A stretch of 64,000 nt of DNA from NCBI GenBank assembly GCA_051453625.1, contig JBOZIK010000001.1, forward strand, positions 291,850,048 to 291,914,047, read 5' to 3'. This document shows, one piece after another, positions 11,000 through 21,549 of this stretch. The DNA comes from Welwitschia mirabilis. Its lineage: Eukaryota; Gnetophyta; Gnetopsida; Welwitschiales. The notes below the pieces were generated by a model. The model was not told where the DNA came from and made no database searches. It saw nothing but the letters and a program-made list of their open reading frames with translations. Numbering within the stretch: the first letter of the stretch is position 1; each line of letters begins with the position of its first letter. The position numbers and the translations under genes are program-made.

Positions 11000-12396
11000 T
11001 TACTTTGTGGTTTTTAGGAGATGAAGCCAATACCTGACTAATCATAAGCTGGTTTCTGAATTTGAAGCATTTGTTTCAATTTAGATGAACCACAAAATGA
11101 TATTAATCTTTAGCTATAAAATGAGATCGAAATTTTAGATTTGATCTTTTTATACTTCGATTCCATTTCCTCCTTTTATTTGAAGAGAGATTTTACAATC
11201 TTGTTCAGATTATTTATGTGCTTTACCAACTTTTCACATTTCAAGTACTATTCTTGACAAGTATCTTCTAGCTTATCTTGTTCTTCTTTAATCACATCAA
11301 AATCATCAGGTTCTAATGTGCTAGGCAAGTTTTATAATAAAGGCACAATTTCCATGAAACAGAGCCTTCTGTCTCCATCTGAATCTTGACTTAAACTACC
11401 ATCATCATCCTCATCCACATTATCCCATGTTATAAGGAATGAAGATGTCTTTGCTTTTTTGTATTCTCTCTTATTGTTTGAGCACTCCTTTTCCATGTGT
11501 CTAAAGCCTTTACATGCATAGCATTAGATCTCTCTTTTTTTTTTTTATCTTGATCCTTCTTGTACTTTAAGTATCCTCTTCTTGTACCTCTACTTGACTC
11601 ATCTTTCTTCTTCCTTTTGTGTAAGAATTTCTCGAATCTTCTTATTAGANNNNNNNNNNNNNNNNNNNNNNNNNNNNNNNNNNNNNNNNNNNNNNNNNNN
11701 NNNNNNNNNNNNNNNNNNNNNNNNNNNNNNNNNNNNNNNNNNNNNNNNNNNNNNNNNNNNNNNNNNNNNNNNNNNNNNNNNNNNNNNNNNNNNNNNNNNN
11801 NNNNNNNNNNNNNNNNNNNNNNNNNNNTGTGGGTTTTGGTTTAAATCTCTTTGGAAGGGATCTTAGTACTTTTTGGATCACTTTTACTTCATCCAATCTT
11901 TTACTTAGATTTATCATGAAATTGATGATGTTGGTAAGTTTGGCAAAGAACTCTTGTAAAGTCTCCACTCTTCTATATGAATGTATTCAAATTTTGAGAT
12001 AAGCATTTGGAGTTTGACCTATTTAATAGTAAATGTTCCTTCATGTACAATTTCAAGAATATCCCATACCTTCTTTGCACATTCACAATTTATAATTTGC
12101 TTAAATTTGTCTACACAGACTGCACAAAATATAGCATTAAGAGCATGGACATCTATTGTAGATTTGGATCTATTTGTGGCAGTCTATAGTTCTTAGGTTT
12201 TTGGAACTAAAATGATGTTACCATTGGCATTGGTTTTCATTAAAGTAAGCAAAAAATATCCTTTGTAAATAATTTCTTTAATGTTTGCATCTAGGGATCT
12301 ATGAAACATTCTCATTCGGGCTTTCCAATAAGCATAATTTAACCCATCAGACAAAGGTGGATAACCAGTGAAAAAACCATTACTAGGATTACTCAT
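11000..12396 (-). pseudogene. Copia gag remnant with zinc knuckle
   Basis: It starts at 12396 with MSNPSNGFFTGYPPLSDG and LNYAYWKARMRMFHRS, the typical N-terminus of plant copia gag. It continues through 'ALNAIFCAVCVDKFKQI' and CAKKVWDILEIVHEGT (minus strand of about 12040-12140), then KVLRSLPKRFKPK before the 178-N gap at 11650-11827. A CCHC zinc knuckle, C-YA-C-KGFR-H-MEKE-C, is intact at 11482-11523. Gag forms the particle and binds RNA in live elements. Stops and a shift near 12000 and 12190 break it. The initiation codon choice is supported by its position just after the PBS. Confidence 0.86.
11650..11827. other. Assembly gap, 178 N, inside copia gag
   Basis: A run of 178 N between the UBN2-like gag region and the zinc knuckle. 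Confidence 0.98.
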
Positions 12397-12449
12397 TTTG
12401 AGTTCTAGAGTCTAGATCTATTAAAATATTAATACAAACTCAACTTATC

Positions 12450-12460
12450 TCTGATATCAA
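12450..12460 (-). other. Degenerate primer-binding site (tRNA-iMet)
   Basis: The plus strand reads tctgatatca, against the expected gctctgatacca; it lies two bases from the 5' LTR end. One deletion-like difference and one transition separate it from the perfect complement. Confidence 0.65.
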
Positions 12461-12461
12461 T

Positions 12462-13759
12462 TATAGAATCGAGAATCTTAGAGGGGGATGAATAGGATTC
12501 TAAAAAATTTATTGAATGATCTTCAAAATAAAAAATACTTTATTTAAAAAAAATCACTGAAAACTTGTGCATGAAAACAGAAAGTATTTTAAAAAATAAA
12601 AACAACAAAAAATATAAAAATACCAATCAGAAGCATACAAGATTTATAATGGTTTGGAAAAACCTCCTACTTCACTCTTGACAATTATCTTCTCACTAAG
12701 CCTGATCTAGATCTTTATAAACCTCTTTTGGATATTACAATTTCACCTGTAACCTTTACAAACAAACTTTTTCTAAAGGCTTAGTTTCAACCTTTTACAA
12801 GAAACTATAGTAGTGATGATAGTATACCCAAACACATAGTATCACTTGATCTTTAGCTTTATGAAAGTAATGAAGAACTTCTCTTAAAGATGATACAATC
12901 TAGAAACAAAGAAGTATTACAAATATAACCTTGTATGCAAAATGAGTATAATAATAAATCCATAAGATTTAAAAGTTTAGTAAAAGGCATAACAGTGATT
13001 TGACTCTTGGCTATATATAGTAAAAGAATTTTAGGGTTTTTACAAGTGAAAAATGTCTTTCAGCAGCCATAAAATAACTACATAACAGCTATAAAATTTG
13101 CATTCTCATTATAATTGATTGACCTCTCAAATATCTGGTTGATCTAGTTTCTTATGGCTTCATGTTTGGTCGACCCCTCAGGGTCTTGTTGACCACTCAT
13201 CTGGTCATCTATATATCTATTTAGTCTCTCTCTTAGTCCTAATAAAATCCATTAGTTTTTTTTTCTCTAAGTCTGGTTGATCCCTTGGGAATCGTGTTGA
13301 TCCCTTACTGATAGAATGTGAAGTATTGATACTCAATTGCATAGAGTCAATCAACCCCTTAGATGTCTAGTTGACCTCTTGAAGATTGACTAGGAGGTAT
13401 TAGGTGTACAGTGCTTAAATTTAGTCGACCTCTTAGATGTCTGATTGATCTTCTTATGATTGATTCAGGAGTTTTAATTCTTAGATTCATAGGTTTAATT
13501 TACCTCTTAAAATGTTTAGTTAACTCCTCTAAATTCAATTCATTTTTGAGTATTTGCTTTAGATACGGTCAACCCTTTAGAAGTCTAGTCGATCCCTCAA
13601 GAGGGTAATAAAACTTGACAGGTTTCAGAATAAAAAATGTGATAAACTTTGCTTCATCTTCTAACCTATAAGTAATCAATATTTTTTGCAAAAGATACAA
13701 CAAATTTTATAATGCAAAAAATATTAGTTTGACATCAATTTATAAATAATAATTCAATA
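12462..13759 (-). repeat. 5' LTR of the copia element
   Basis: About 1298 bp, the partner of 4429-5798. It shares the tatagaatcgagaatctt start, gggggatgaataggatt, 'gatgatacaatctagaaac', the GTCGACC-type word array (13110-13600) and the end at attcaata. By eye it differs from the 3' LTR at roughly one base in five to six, so the insertion is old. Confidence 0.87.
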
Positions 13760-14175
13760 GATTCTACCTAATACTATAGGATGACAAATCTTAATCACTT
13801 CACATAATTCTATACGATGGAATCTTATTCATCTTATCTACTATTATAAGTCAAATAACTCTAACTACCCCAATCCTAAATTACTTTATGAAAAGGGTGA
13901 AGCCCCTTAATTATAATTATCTAATCCTTAGACAAAGAAGAGCATTCAACATTAGAGGAAGAATAGTTTGGAAATGTCTTTCTAGTTTTTCACCTTTAAA
14001 AATGGACTAGTCTTAAGGTTAGATTAATGTTTATTTGTAAAGTTTGAGTCATTTTTCATTGATGTACTACAATTTTATTTTTATAAGACAACAATATTCT
14101 ACATTTTTTTATTTTATCTATGATTCATTTCATGCAGTTAATGCTTGATATGAAGCTACACTATTGCTAAGTTAT
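13760..14175 (+). repeat. Left inverted LTR, second part
   Basis: This resumes the LTR broken at 4428. It matches the reverse complement of about 14650-15062: 'cctaatactatagg', 'taatcactt', 'agagcattcaacatt.gaggaaga', 'tttttcattgatgtactac' and gatatgaagctacact are shared in order. Similarity fades after about 14175. With 3982-4428 the arm totals about 863 bp, against about 865 bp for the right arm. Confidence 0.75.
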
Positions 14176-14649
14176 TAATTTATTTAAAATGAAATCAAAC
14201 TTCAATAAAACAAAGTGAGGATCCATTGTTATTATTTTCTTAGAGAAAATGGAGATAGCCTACCCTATTAAAATTAAAAAAACTGATCTAACTTGCAAAG
14301 ATTAAAGTATAAGTCAAAGTGGTAATGTTAAAACAAAAAATCAATAAATAAGAGTGGAAAATATACATAACATTTAAGAACTAATTTGAATGTTTCAACA
14401 AATAAGAAAAATTCATTTAGAGACATAGTGCAAGTTCTTTCTTAGATTATTTATTAGCTAAGTTTATTGTGACTCAAATCATGATAACATTATCTCATTC
14501 ATCACATGAGTGTCAGTAAGATTATTCTATCACTCCATTCATCATAGCCTATTTATAAGCATGATAAGTAGGAAATGACTCCTAAGAATTACTAAACGAA
14601 AGAAAGCCATGAAATAAAAATGTAAATAATAAGAATTCAATTAGAAATA
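14176..14649. other. Spacer between the inverted LTRs
   Basis: About 475 bp of AT-rich sequence with no reading frame or motif that I recognise. It would form the loop of a hairpin if the arms paired. No primer-binding site is visible just inside either arm. Confidence 0.5.
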
Positions 14650-15514
14650 TAAAACAACTAGTAAGAGTGTATCTTCATATTAAGAATTAAATGTATGAAA
14701 TGAATAACAGGTAAAATCAAGAAATGTAAACTACTATTTTATTATAAAAATGAAAATTTAGTACATCAATGAAAAATAACTCAACCTTGATAAATAAATG
14801 TTAAAATAACCTCAAGGCTAGCCCATTATCAAAGGATAAAAACTATAAAGACATGTTAAAAGTGCTCTTCCTCCAAGGTTGAATTCTCTTCTCCACCAAA
14901 AGATTAGATGATTATAATGAAGGGCTTGATCCATTTTATATAGGGGTTTAAGGTTAGAATAGTTGAAGTCATTTGGTTTGTAGTGGTAGGGGAGTGAAGA
15001 AGATTACATCCTATAGCATTAGATGGAGTGATTAAGATTGCTTATCCTATAGCATTAGGTGGAATCTTTATTATGTAGTGTCAGGTAAAATATTCTTTTA
15101 TGTAGCTTTAGGTGAAATCTTTATTTTATAGCATTTGGTAAAGGTTATTATGATGAGTCCAATGTGTGGCCTTTGAAGCTAGATTCTTCCACCAACTTAT
15201 GATATCACCACATATCTCTAGTACCATCTCCACATGCCATTTCCACATGTCTTTTAATGCCACTACTACACGTCATCGCTCTATGTCTCTATTGTCATCA
15301 TTTTTTTATGCAAAACTATGTCCATTTTCTATCATGTATTCAAAAATATGGCTAAAGATCTATAATTATTATGAAGAAAAGCATAAAATTAAATTTTGTT
15401 TTAGAAATAATAGTAGACATATTTTATTATTAAAATAATTAAATTAATATCTTTATTTATAATAAATTAGCCTAAAATACTTAATATAAATATCATTTTT
15501 TACATGTTAATACA
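14650..15514 (-). repeat. Right inverted LTR (gypsy, minus strand)
   Basis: On the minus strand the LTR begins TGTATTAACATGTAA, immediately after the purine tract gttggaggg (15515-15523), a correct PPT/LTR junction. It then runs to about 14650. It contains the uninterrupted version of the site where the copia element entered the left arm. Many substitutions separate the two arms. Confidence 0.75.
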
Positions 15515-15760
15515 CCCTCCAACTAGAATTTGCTAATCCCTTAAAAAAATCATAGAGAATGGCTAAAATAAAAAAATATCTAAGAAAAAACATTCAAGTA
15601 TGTAAGGATGATAAAGATATTTGAAAAATTTTTGGACAATTTTTGGAAAATGAGACTTTAAAATTGAAAATATTTCTTGAAAAATGCAAAGCAATATTCT
15701 CCAACTAGAATAAAATTTTGTTCTCAAAGTTTGAAATGATAGAAAAATTAAAGTGAAGTT
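15515..15760 (-). other. 3' internal end of a Ty3/gypsy (chromovirus-like) element
   Basis: On the minus strand, 'aactttgagaacaaaatttt' followed by attctagttggagaat resembles the untranslated tail of Del/Tekay-type chromoviruses, where an 'aatttcgaggacgaaatttt' phrase precedes the PPT. The tagttggag phrase occurs twice, near 15530 and 15695. The second copy directly precedes the right LTR. No integrase coding was recognised further upstream, so only the tail of the element remains. Confidence 0.5.
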
Positions 15761-16194
15761 TTAAAATAAGATGATACATCCTTAGATGAAAGAAACTTCA
15801 TACATGTCATTTTATTGAAACTTAAAAAAGGATAATTACAAAGCAATGCAAAACTAGACTATAATGCATGATAGTCGAAATGAAGAACTCAAACAAATAA
15901 ACCATGAAAAAAGAGACAAAAATTTCCTAAGATAATGGCCTATTTATTAACATTTCTATAACTTTTCAATTTAATTTATGGATCAAAATGTCATTCAAGT
16001 AAATTATCAACTAAGTGAACACATGAAAATCCAAGAGTTACTAGTAAAATATCAAGTACAATTGTAAAAGAAAGCATATCACAAGAAAATATCCAATTTT
16101 CATATTTTTCTTTTCAATGTTTACCTTTCTATAGTAATGCATAATTTTGTTTCAAGCATTTTAATCTTACTAAGCATCCATTCACTATAATAAT
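15761..16194. other. Unassigned AT-rich sequence
   Basis: No coding or repeat signal recognised. It may be decayed internal sequence of the gypsy element whose tail lies at 15515-15760. Confidence 0.4.
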
Positions 16195-16455
16195 TATAGG
16201 ATTTTAAGCCATTTATTTTGATAAATGCCTTAAGTATGAGGCTTTTTAAGACATTTATTTTAATAAATACCTTGAAAAGAAGTAACTTTTTTAAGGCTTT
16301 TTTTTTTAAAATAGATGCCTTAAAAGCCCTTTTCAGTTATATTTAAGGCATTTATTTAAAAAAAATCCTTAAAAATAAGGCAAGTATCACAAATAAACAC
16401 ATTAACTATTTGGGTTTTTGAATGCATTTATAAAATAAATGCTTTAAAAGATAGC
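16195..16455. repeat. Array of imperfect palindromes (aaggcattta...taaatgcctt)
   Basis: Five short inverted repeats follow one another, for example aagccatttattttgataaa with tgcctt, then aagacatttattttaataaa with taccttg, aaggc...atgcctt, aaggcatttattt...ccttaa and gcatttataaaataaatgct. Each could fold into a small hairpin with an AT loop. Spacing is about 50-70 bp. Confidence 0.6.
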
Positions 16456-16484
16456 TTAGAAAAATGATTATTTAAAGCTTATTT

Positions 16485-16605
16485 TAGATATTTAAAAAGT
16501 TTAAAAAATAATGTACAAAGATTAAAGCTTTAATATTCAAATAGATAAAGCTTTAATATTCAAAAATAATGAATAAAGATTAAAGCTTTTATATTTAAAG
16601 AATAC
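16485..16605. repeat. Short tandem units of aaagctttaatattcaaa
   Basis: The phrase recurs about four times, alternating with aaataatgaataaagatt, around 16510-16600. Simple AT-rich tandem duplication. Confidence 0.65.
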
Positions 16606-17040
16606 TTATAGACAAATGAGTATCCACTATTCAAAATATTTGAAGGTTTAATATTCAAAGATTTTTCCATTCTCAATAAATAAGTTAAAACTCTCTTCTT
16701 TCTTTCTTTCCTTATTTCTTTTTTTTTTCTTGAAAAAGAGTAAGTAATTAAACTAGAAAATTTACATTGGGGGCAAGAATTAAACTACCTAGAGAAAGGG
16801 AGGACATTCTGCTAAAGGTTTAGGAAGGAACTAGAAATAGAATAAAATTGAGGTCAAAAGTGCCCCTAGGAGAATAGACTAAAGACAGGAAACTGACTAT
16901 CTAGAATAGAATTATTCATTAATTACTAAGGAAGATTGCTGACTAATAGACTAGGAGAGAAACTAACTCAAAATACCAGACATAACCAAACTTGACTAAG
17001 GCTAGGGAAAAGACCTGAATAATGAAGGATTAGTATACTC
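16606..17040. other. Pyrimidine-rich tract and unassigned sequence
   Basis: 16693-16731 is a T/C-rich run on the plus strand (A/G-rich on the minus). It could be the decayed 3' tail of the minus-strand LINE or a separate simple repeat; nothing decides. The rest, up to the J-domain fragment, has no recognised feature. Confidence 0.4.
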
Positions 17041-17283
17041 TATAGAAAGGAAAAATATTACCATCGTTTTTTTCAAGTAAAAAATGGTCCATTTCATCAG
17101 ATAGCACCTTTCAAAGGTCTGATTTACCTCTTTGAATTCTTTAAAATCTACTTGATTTTTGTGTGGATGCAGTTTAAGAGCTTTCTTTCTATAGCTGGAC
17201 TTGATGGATTGCGGGAGGGCTCTATGGGAAATTTCTAATATGATAAAGGGGGACATTTTTAGTTCATGAATTATTGTAAGCAT
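17040..17283 (-). pseudogene. J-domain (DnaJ/HSP40) fragment, frameshifted
   Basis: From the ATG at 17283 the minus strand gives MSPFIILEISHRALPQSIKS, then YRKKALKLHPHKNQ, KEFKEVNQTFE. This is the helix I-II-loop-helix III plan of a J domain, which stimulates Hsp70 ATPase. The invariant HPD tripeptide (17161-17169) reads HPH, which would abolish Hsp70 stimulation. After QTFE the frame must shift by one base to read K-V-L-S-D-E, the normal continuation, so the copy is broken. No zinc or C-terminal domain was found. It lies between pyrimidine-rich sequence and a LINE, consistent with a retroposed or captured piece, but no poly(A) tail or target duplication was identified. Confidence 0.72.
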
Positions 17284-17299
17284 AACTTCCTATCTTGTT

Positions 17300-18250
17300 A
17301 TGTCCATATCTATATCCTTCTGAGGGTTATGTTGTATTTCTGTAGAAGAAGAATCTATAGTTAAATTCTAGGTGGAAGTGGGACCCCTTTTAGATGAGAA
17401 AAGGTTTAGTTATGCCTCCATTGCTCATGGGTATCAGATGTTGGATGTTCTTGAACTAGTTTCTAAGCTATCTCTTGAGTTGTCTCCTATTGGGCTGGGA
17501 GTGAATTCATTTCCTATGTGTGATCTGAGGATAGGATCACCCCCACTGGCTAGGGCTACCTTATGTAGTGTTTCCCTTAGATTAAGGGGTTTCTTCCATG
17601 GTGGCTCTTCTCTTAGGAGCTCTCCTTGGTGGAGTCTGATATGGACATTATCATGGAAGAGGAGAAGGGGCTTTTCTTACTCTAATTTCATTCGCTACTT
17701 GCCAAAGAACTAGAACTTATGTCAAATGTCTAGAGGAGTTTTTATGTTGAAGGGCATAAACAAAAAAGAAAGGTAAATTCACCTGGAGCCCTAGGTTTAA
17801 GGCTTTGATAAATGTGAAGTAAATGCCTGAGGGCTTAGAGTAGCACCGAGATTAGATGAAGTATTAATTAACTAGTTTTATGCCTAAACCCCATGGGGGC
17901 AATGGAACCTTTTGACTGATGTGTTTACTAGGTAATTTAGGAACACCACCAGGGAAGAAGTGAAGTACATCACACTATCCTTAGCTTTCAAGACTGATTC
18001 TTTATCTACTTGTAGTAAGCTCCAAGAGTCTAGAGAGGGAGTCTTCAATTATTTTAATAAGAATTCTTTTGTAAGTTATGCAATGTCCTCTTTAACATCT
18101 GTAAAAGGGGGTAATATTAGCTCCTGGATCTCTCCTAAGCTCATGCAAGATGGTTTTTCATCTCATAGCCTACAATTTTTTCTACAGATCTAGGTAACCT
18201 TCTAAGAGTCTAGGTTATATGGCTCAATGTGGGTGTATCTTTCATTATAA
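17300..18250. other. Less AT-rich block of unknown origin
   Basis: Base composition here is visibly more balanced than the surroundings, especially 17380-17700. On the plus strand a frame opens from 17372 to 17713 (113 codons, starting MEVGPLLDEKRFSYASIAHG), and another of 77 codons lies at 17960-18193. Neither has a domain I recognise. The LINE is on the minus strand and I could not connect this block to it. It may share origin with the adjacent J-domain fragment. Function unknown. Confidence 0.35.
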
Positions 18251-18679
18251 ATTTGATTTGAGAGTGGGAGTGTTTAATCCTCCTAGTAGTTTTTAAAGGA
18301 AATAATAAATGTGTGTTATTAAAAATCAAATCATTTTTGATTCTCTAGATCTTCCGATACATCAAATAAATCCCATCATTTAATCAGGTGTCAAAAACGT
18401 TATAGGTTTGATAGTACTTATTTATTATAACTATTAATTCTTTACTATAATTACATTGATGAAATAAGTGATGTGTAATTTTAAGACATAATTAGTAGAA
18501 ATGATAATTTATTTTCACATGAAAAACCCTCTTGAGTAGTTAATCTCTAATGAGGACTCTATAGTAATATTTTAGCTAATAAAATACTTTAATTTTTTTT
18601 TGGAATTTAACCCTTCTAATATTTCTTGTAGGAGTCATCTTTCCCATATTTCTTTTAAAGAATCTATTTGGTTGATTTT

Positions 18680-20060
18680 GTTTGATAAATGTTTAATTTT
18701 AGAAGTTGTCTTTGAACTTTGTTGAGGTATTTTCTTAGGTAGAACTCATCTTGATCAGTGCTCTAATTTGTCTATTTGGAACTGATCAAATTACTCCAAG
18801 TTTGTCCTCCTTCATATAGTCTTTTTAAGATTCTATGTGTTGTAGTAAGGATGTAATCCTCTAGTTTCTAGATCCCATATCCTCCTGATTCTCTTGAGCA
18901 GACTATTGTCTCCTATTTATAAAGATAAATTTGATTTTGATCTTTACCTCCAGACCATATGAAATCCTTTAAGATCTTATTGATTTTTTAAATAATATTC
19001 CTGGGTTTTGGGAGGAGGGGGGAGAAGATGATAACAAAAGTTATATATTGGAAAGAAGAGATTAAACATGAGTTTGTGAGGATGATCTTTGTTTTGGATG
19101 AGAAAAAATTATTTTGCCAAGATTACATCATCTTTTAATGGACTCAAAGATGTAATTCTAGGAGAGGGTTTTGTGCCAATTTCAAAGGGGAATTCCTAGG
19201 TAAATATCTTGCAAGTCTCCTAGTTTTATATTCAGGATTTAAGTGATTTCCCCCCCTTAATATTATTTCTACCTAACGTGTGAATTATTAACTTATTTTA
19301 TTTGGTGTAAAGACTTGTGACTACTGCAAAAAGGTTCATGAAATTCTTGATAGCTTTTGCTTGCTGATATGAAGCCTTAGTCATAATGATGATATCATCT
19401 ACATAGTAATTATTGATGAAAGTTTTACCTTCAATTTTAATTCATGTAACTTCATTACTCTTTAAGAAGACCCTAAAAACATTCATAATAAAGAGAAAGA
19501 GATATGGGAATAGAGGGTTCCCTTTCTTAATTATTGACTTACTAAAAAGAATTTTGATCTATGATTGTTAATCTCCACAATAAATTTGGTTGATGCCTAA
19601 CTATCTAGCCAAAGATTAATGATGTCTTGATGAAAACTAGTTTTCCTAAGGATACTTTATAACACTTACTAACTAACTAAATCATAAGCTTTGATAATCT
19701 CCAATTTAGCAATAAGAAGAGAAAATTTATATTTTTTAATAAAATAAATGATATCATAAGTCAAGAAAATTTGGTCTTGATATACCTGGATTAGATGAAG
19801 CTAGCTTGGTTCTCTGAAATTACCTTGGAAAGCAGGGGAGCGATATGACCAATTATGATTTTTGTGAAGATTCTATAAAGAATATTGCAAACACCTAAAT
19901 GTCTAAAGTTCTTTGGTTTACTGGCATACCTCTTTTTAGGAATAAAAATCATCATGGTTTTATTCATTTTCCTAGGAATTTGCTTGTTACAAAAAACATC
20001 CTGCATAACATCTTGAAGGTTGCTCTTCAAGATGGAAAAGTAAGATTTAAAAAGTTTAAC
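18680..20060 (-). pseudogene. LINE ORF2: reverse transcriptase and C-terminal region
   Basis: Motifs in order on the minus strand: RKMNKTMMIFIPKK and LGVCNILYRIFTKIIIGHI with SENQASFI (19791-20030); KKGNPLFPYLFLFIMNVF, equal to the 'GDPLSPYLF' block, near 19480-19530; YYVDDIIIMTKAS with catalytic YVDD at 19394-19405; and FIWSGGKDQNQIYLYK with ESGGYGI near 18860-18960, the zf-RVT-proximal segment. Upstream, around 20310-20390, IKWFKERDNCNKFF matches the 'LKEGDRNTKFFH' block. Multiple stops separate them. In a live element this enzyme primes reverse transcription at the nicked target. Confidence 0.88.
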
Positions 20061-21420
20061 TAATCATCCATTAGGACCAGGGGCTCTATTGTTCTTCATA
20101 AACCTCACAATAGCTAAAACTTAATCTGTACTCAAGGGTTTAATAATTAGGGAGTTATCCTCATTATAAATTCTTTTATTCTTTGGAATAAGGCCAACGA
20201 TAATATTGTTCCATTCCCAAGTTTTCATAAGATGAACCTGCATTTCCTTGGCTATGTCCTATTCATTTTCTATTATATGGCCTCTAATGATAAGCCTTCT
20301 AATCTTATTGTCTAATTTATGTTTATTGACTTACTGGGAGAAGAACTTGTTGCAATTATCCCTCTCTTTAAACCATTTTATCCTTAAGAATTCTCTTCAA
20401 TAATTTTTGTCATCAAAATTTATTTATTAGAGTTCTAATAGGCACTGATATTTCCTATTGTGTAGGCTATCTTGATCTTTTCCCTCCTTTTATTTAGTCT
20501 AGATTCTTTAGATTTCCTCCTTAAGTTTTACTTTTAACTCAAACCGCTCTTTATCTTACCTTCTCTAGTCCTTTATGTATGCTTTTAAGGTATTAAAGCT
20601 CTTGTAAAGAAAAGTTATGGATTGTGTCCCATCATACTGGGCCCATATTTTTTCTCCATCAATGTTCTTTTTTTTTTTGATTAATTCAATACTGTTCTAT
20701 GCAAAATAAAGTTCTTTAAGGTAAAATTGCCTCCACTTGGAGTATGATAAGATAGTGGTATAAAGCTATTCTATTCAAGCCATAGGATTTAATTGGAAGC
20801 TTAACTAAATCCTTCTCAGTAAGGATTTCATTGATTTTGGACATGATCAGATTATTGCCTATCCTTCTATTAGACCATGTGTAGTTACATCTAGTAATAT
20901 GAACATCTATAAGAGTATTTTATATCAAAAAATATGTAAATATTAAAGCTCCTCTAGAATTCTAGTTATTATCCCCTAATTTTTTCCAGCAGTGGAGATA
21001 TTAATTGAAATATTCCACGATTAGCCATTTAGATTTATCTATCATTGTACACTATAATTACTTTAATATAGAGGCTTTATCTTGATTATTTTGAGGACTA
21101 TAAATGTTTTTTATAGTCTAACCTTCTAAGAACAATTATAATGTGGTTATTATTGCTATTAATCAGAACTACCTCCTTTTCATGGAGATCATGAGGCCTC
21201 TTGAATTACCTTGGGTCGCATAGATAAAAGAATTTCATTGCTATCATAAACTTACTATTTTCATACCATTTTTTATTTTTGTTTCCTATAAACAAAGTAA
21301 ATCAATATTAAACAAACTGATAAAATTTCTTAGGGTCTTTTTCTTAAAGGAGGATCCTAATCCCCTATAAGTCCATATAAAATAGGGGTGTTTGCACCCC
21401 TTTTTAGATGCTTGACCTTT
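20060..21420 (-). pseudogene. LINE ORF2: endonuclease and linker
   Basis: On the minus strand, near 20990-21040, KSKWLIVEYFN corresponds to the 'PWLIVGDFN' apurinic-endonuclease-like motif. Further on, LIDVHITRCNYTWSNRR and IGNNLIMSKINEIL (about 20830-20920) correspond to the 'DL...G..FTWSN.....SRIDRFL' block. ENNRAPGPNG-like text (MKNNRAPGPNG, about 20070-20105) starts the RT. The N-terminal endonuclease part, toward 21400, is too decayed to read. The metal-binding Gly-Asp of GDFN is changed to Glu-Tyr. Confidence 0.78.
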
Positions 21421-21549
21421 CCTAAGTGTATCCTCAATGATAGCTTAGGAATCATTAGCCACATTCTCTATCATTTCCCTTTCTTGAAGGGTCCTATTAT
21501 TGGGTCTTTCTTTTATTTGAATTTATACATCATTAGATTTATTAGTATT

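Larger units (their letters stand above)
4429..13759 (-). mobile_element. Degenerate Ty1/copia element, Sirevirus-like, nested in a gypsy LTR
   Basis: A full-length but dead copia retrotransposon on the minus strand. It has a 5' LTR at 12462-13759, a degenerate tRNA-iMet primer-binding site at 12450-12459, gag, protease, integrase, RT and RNase H in copia order, then about 1.6 kb of extra sequence, two polypurine tracts, and a 3' LTR at 4429-5798. The LTRs are about 1.3-1.37 kb and differ by many substitutions. Two PPTs with the 'catcaatgtcaaaaggggaa' context and the extra region after RNase H are known traits of Sireviruses (SIRE/Maximus group). Every coding domain carries stops or frameshifts. 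A 5-bp target duplication flanks it. Confidence 0.88.

Noticed and set aside
17372-17713. 113-codon plus-strand frame as a real gene
   Set aside because: No recognised domain, no support from neighbours; kept only as part of an unexplained compositional block.
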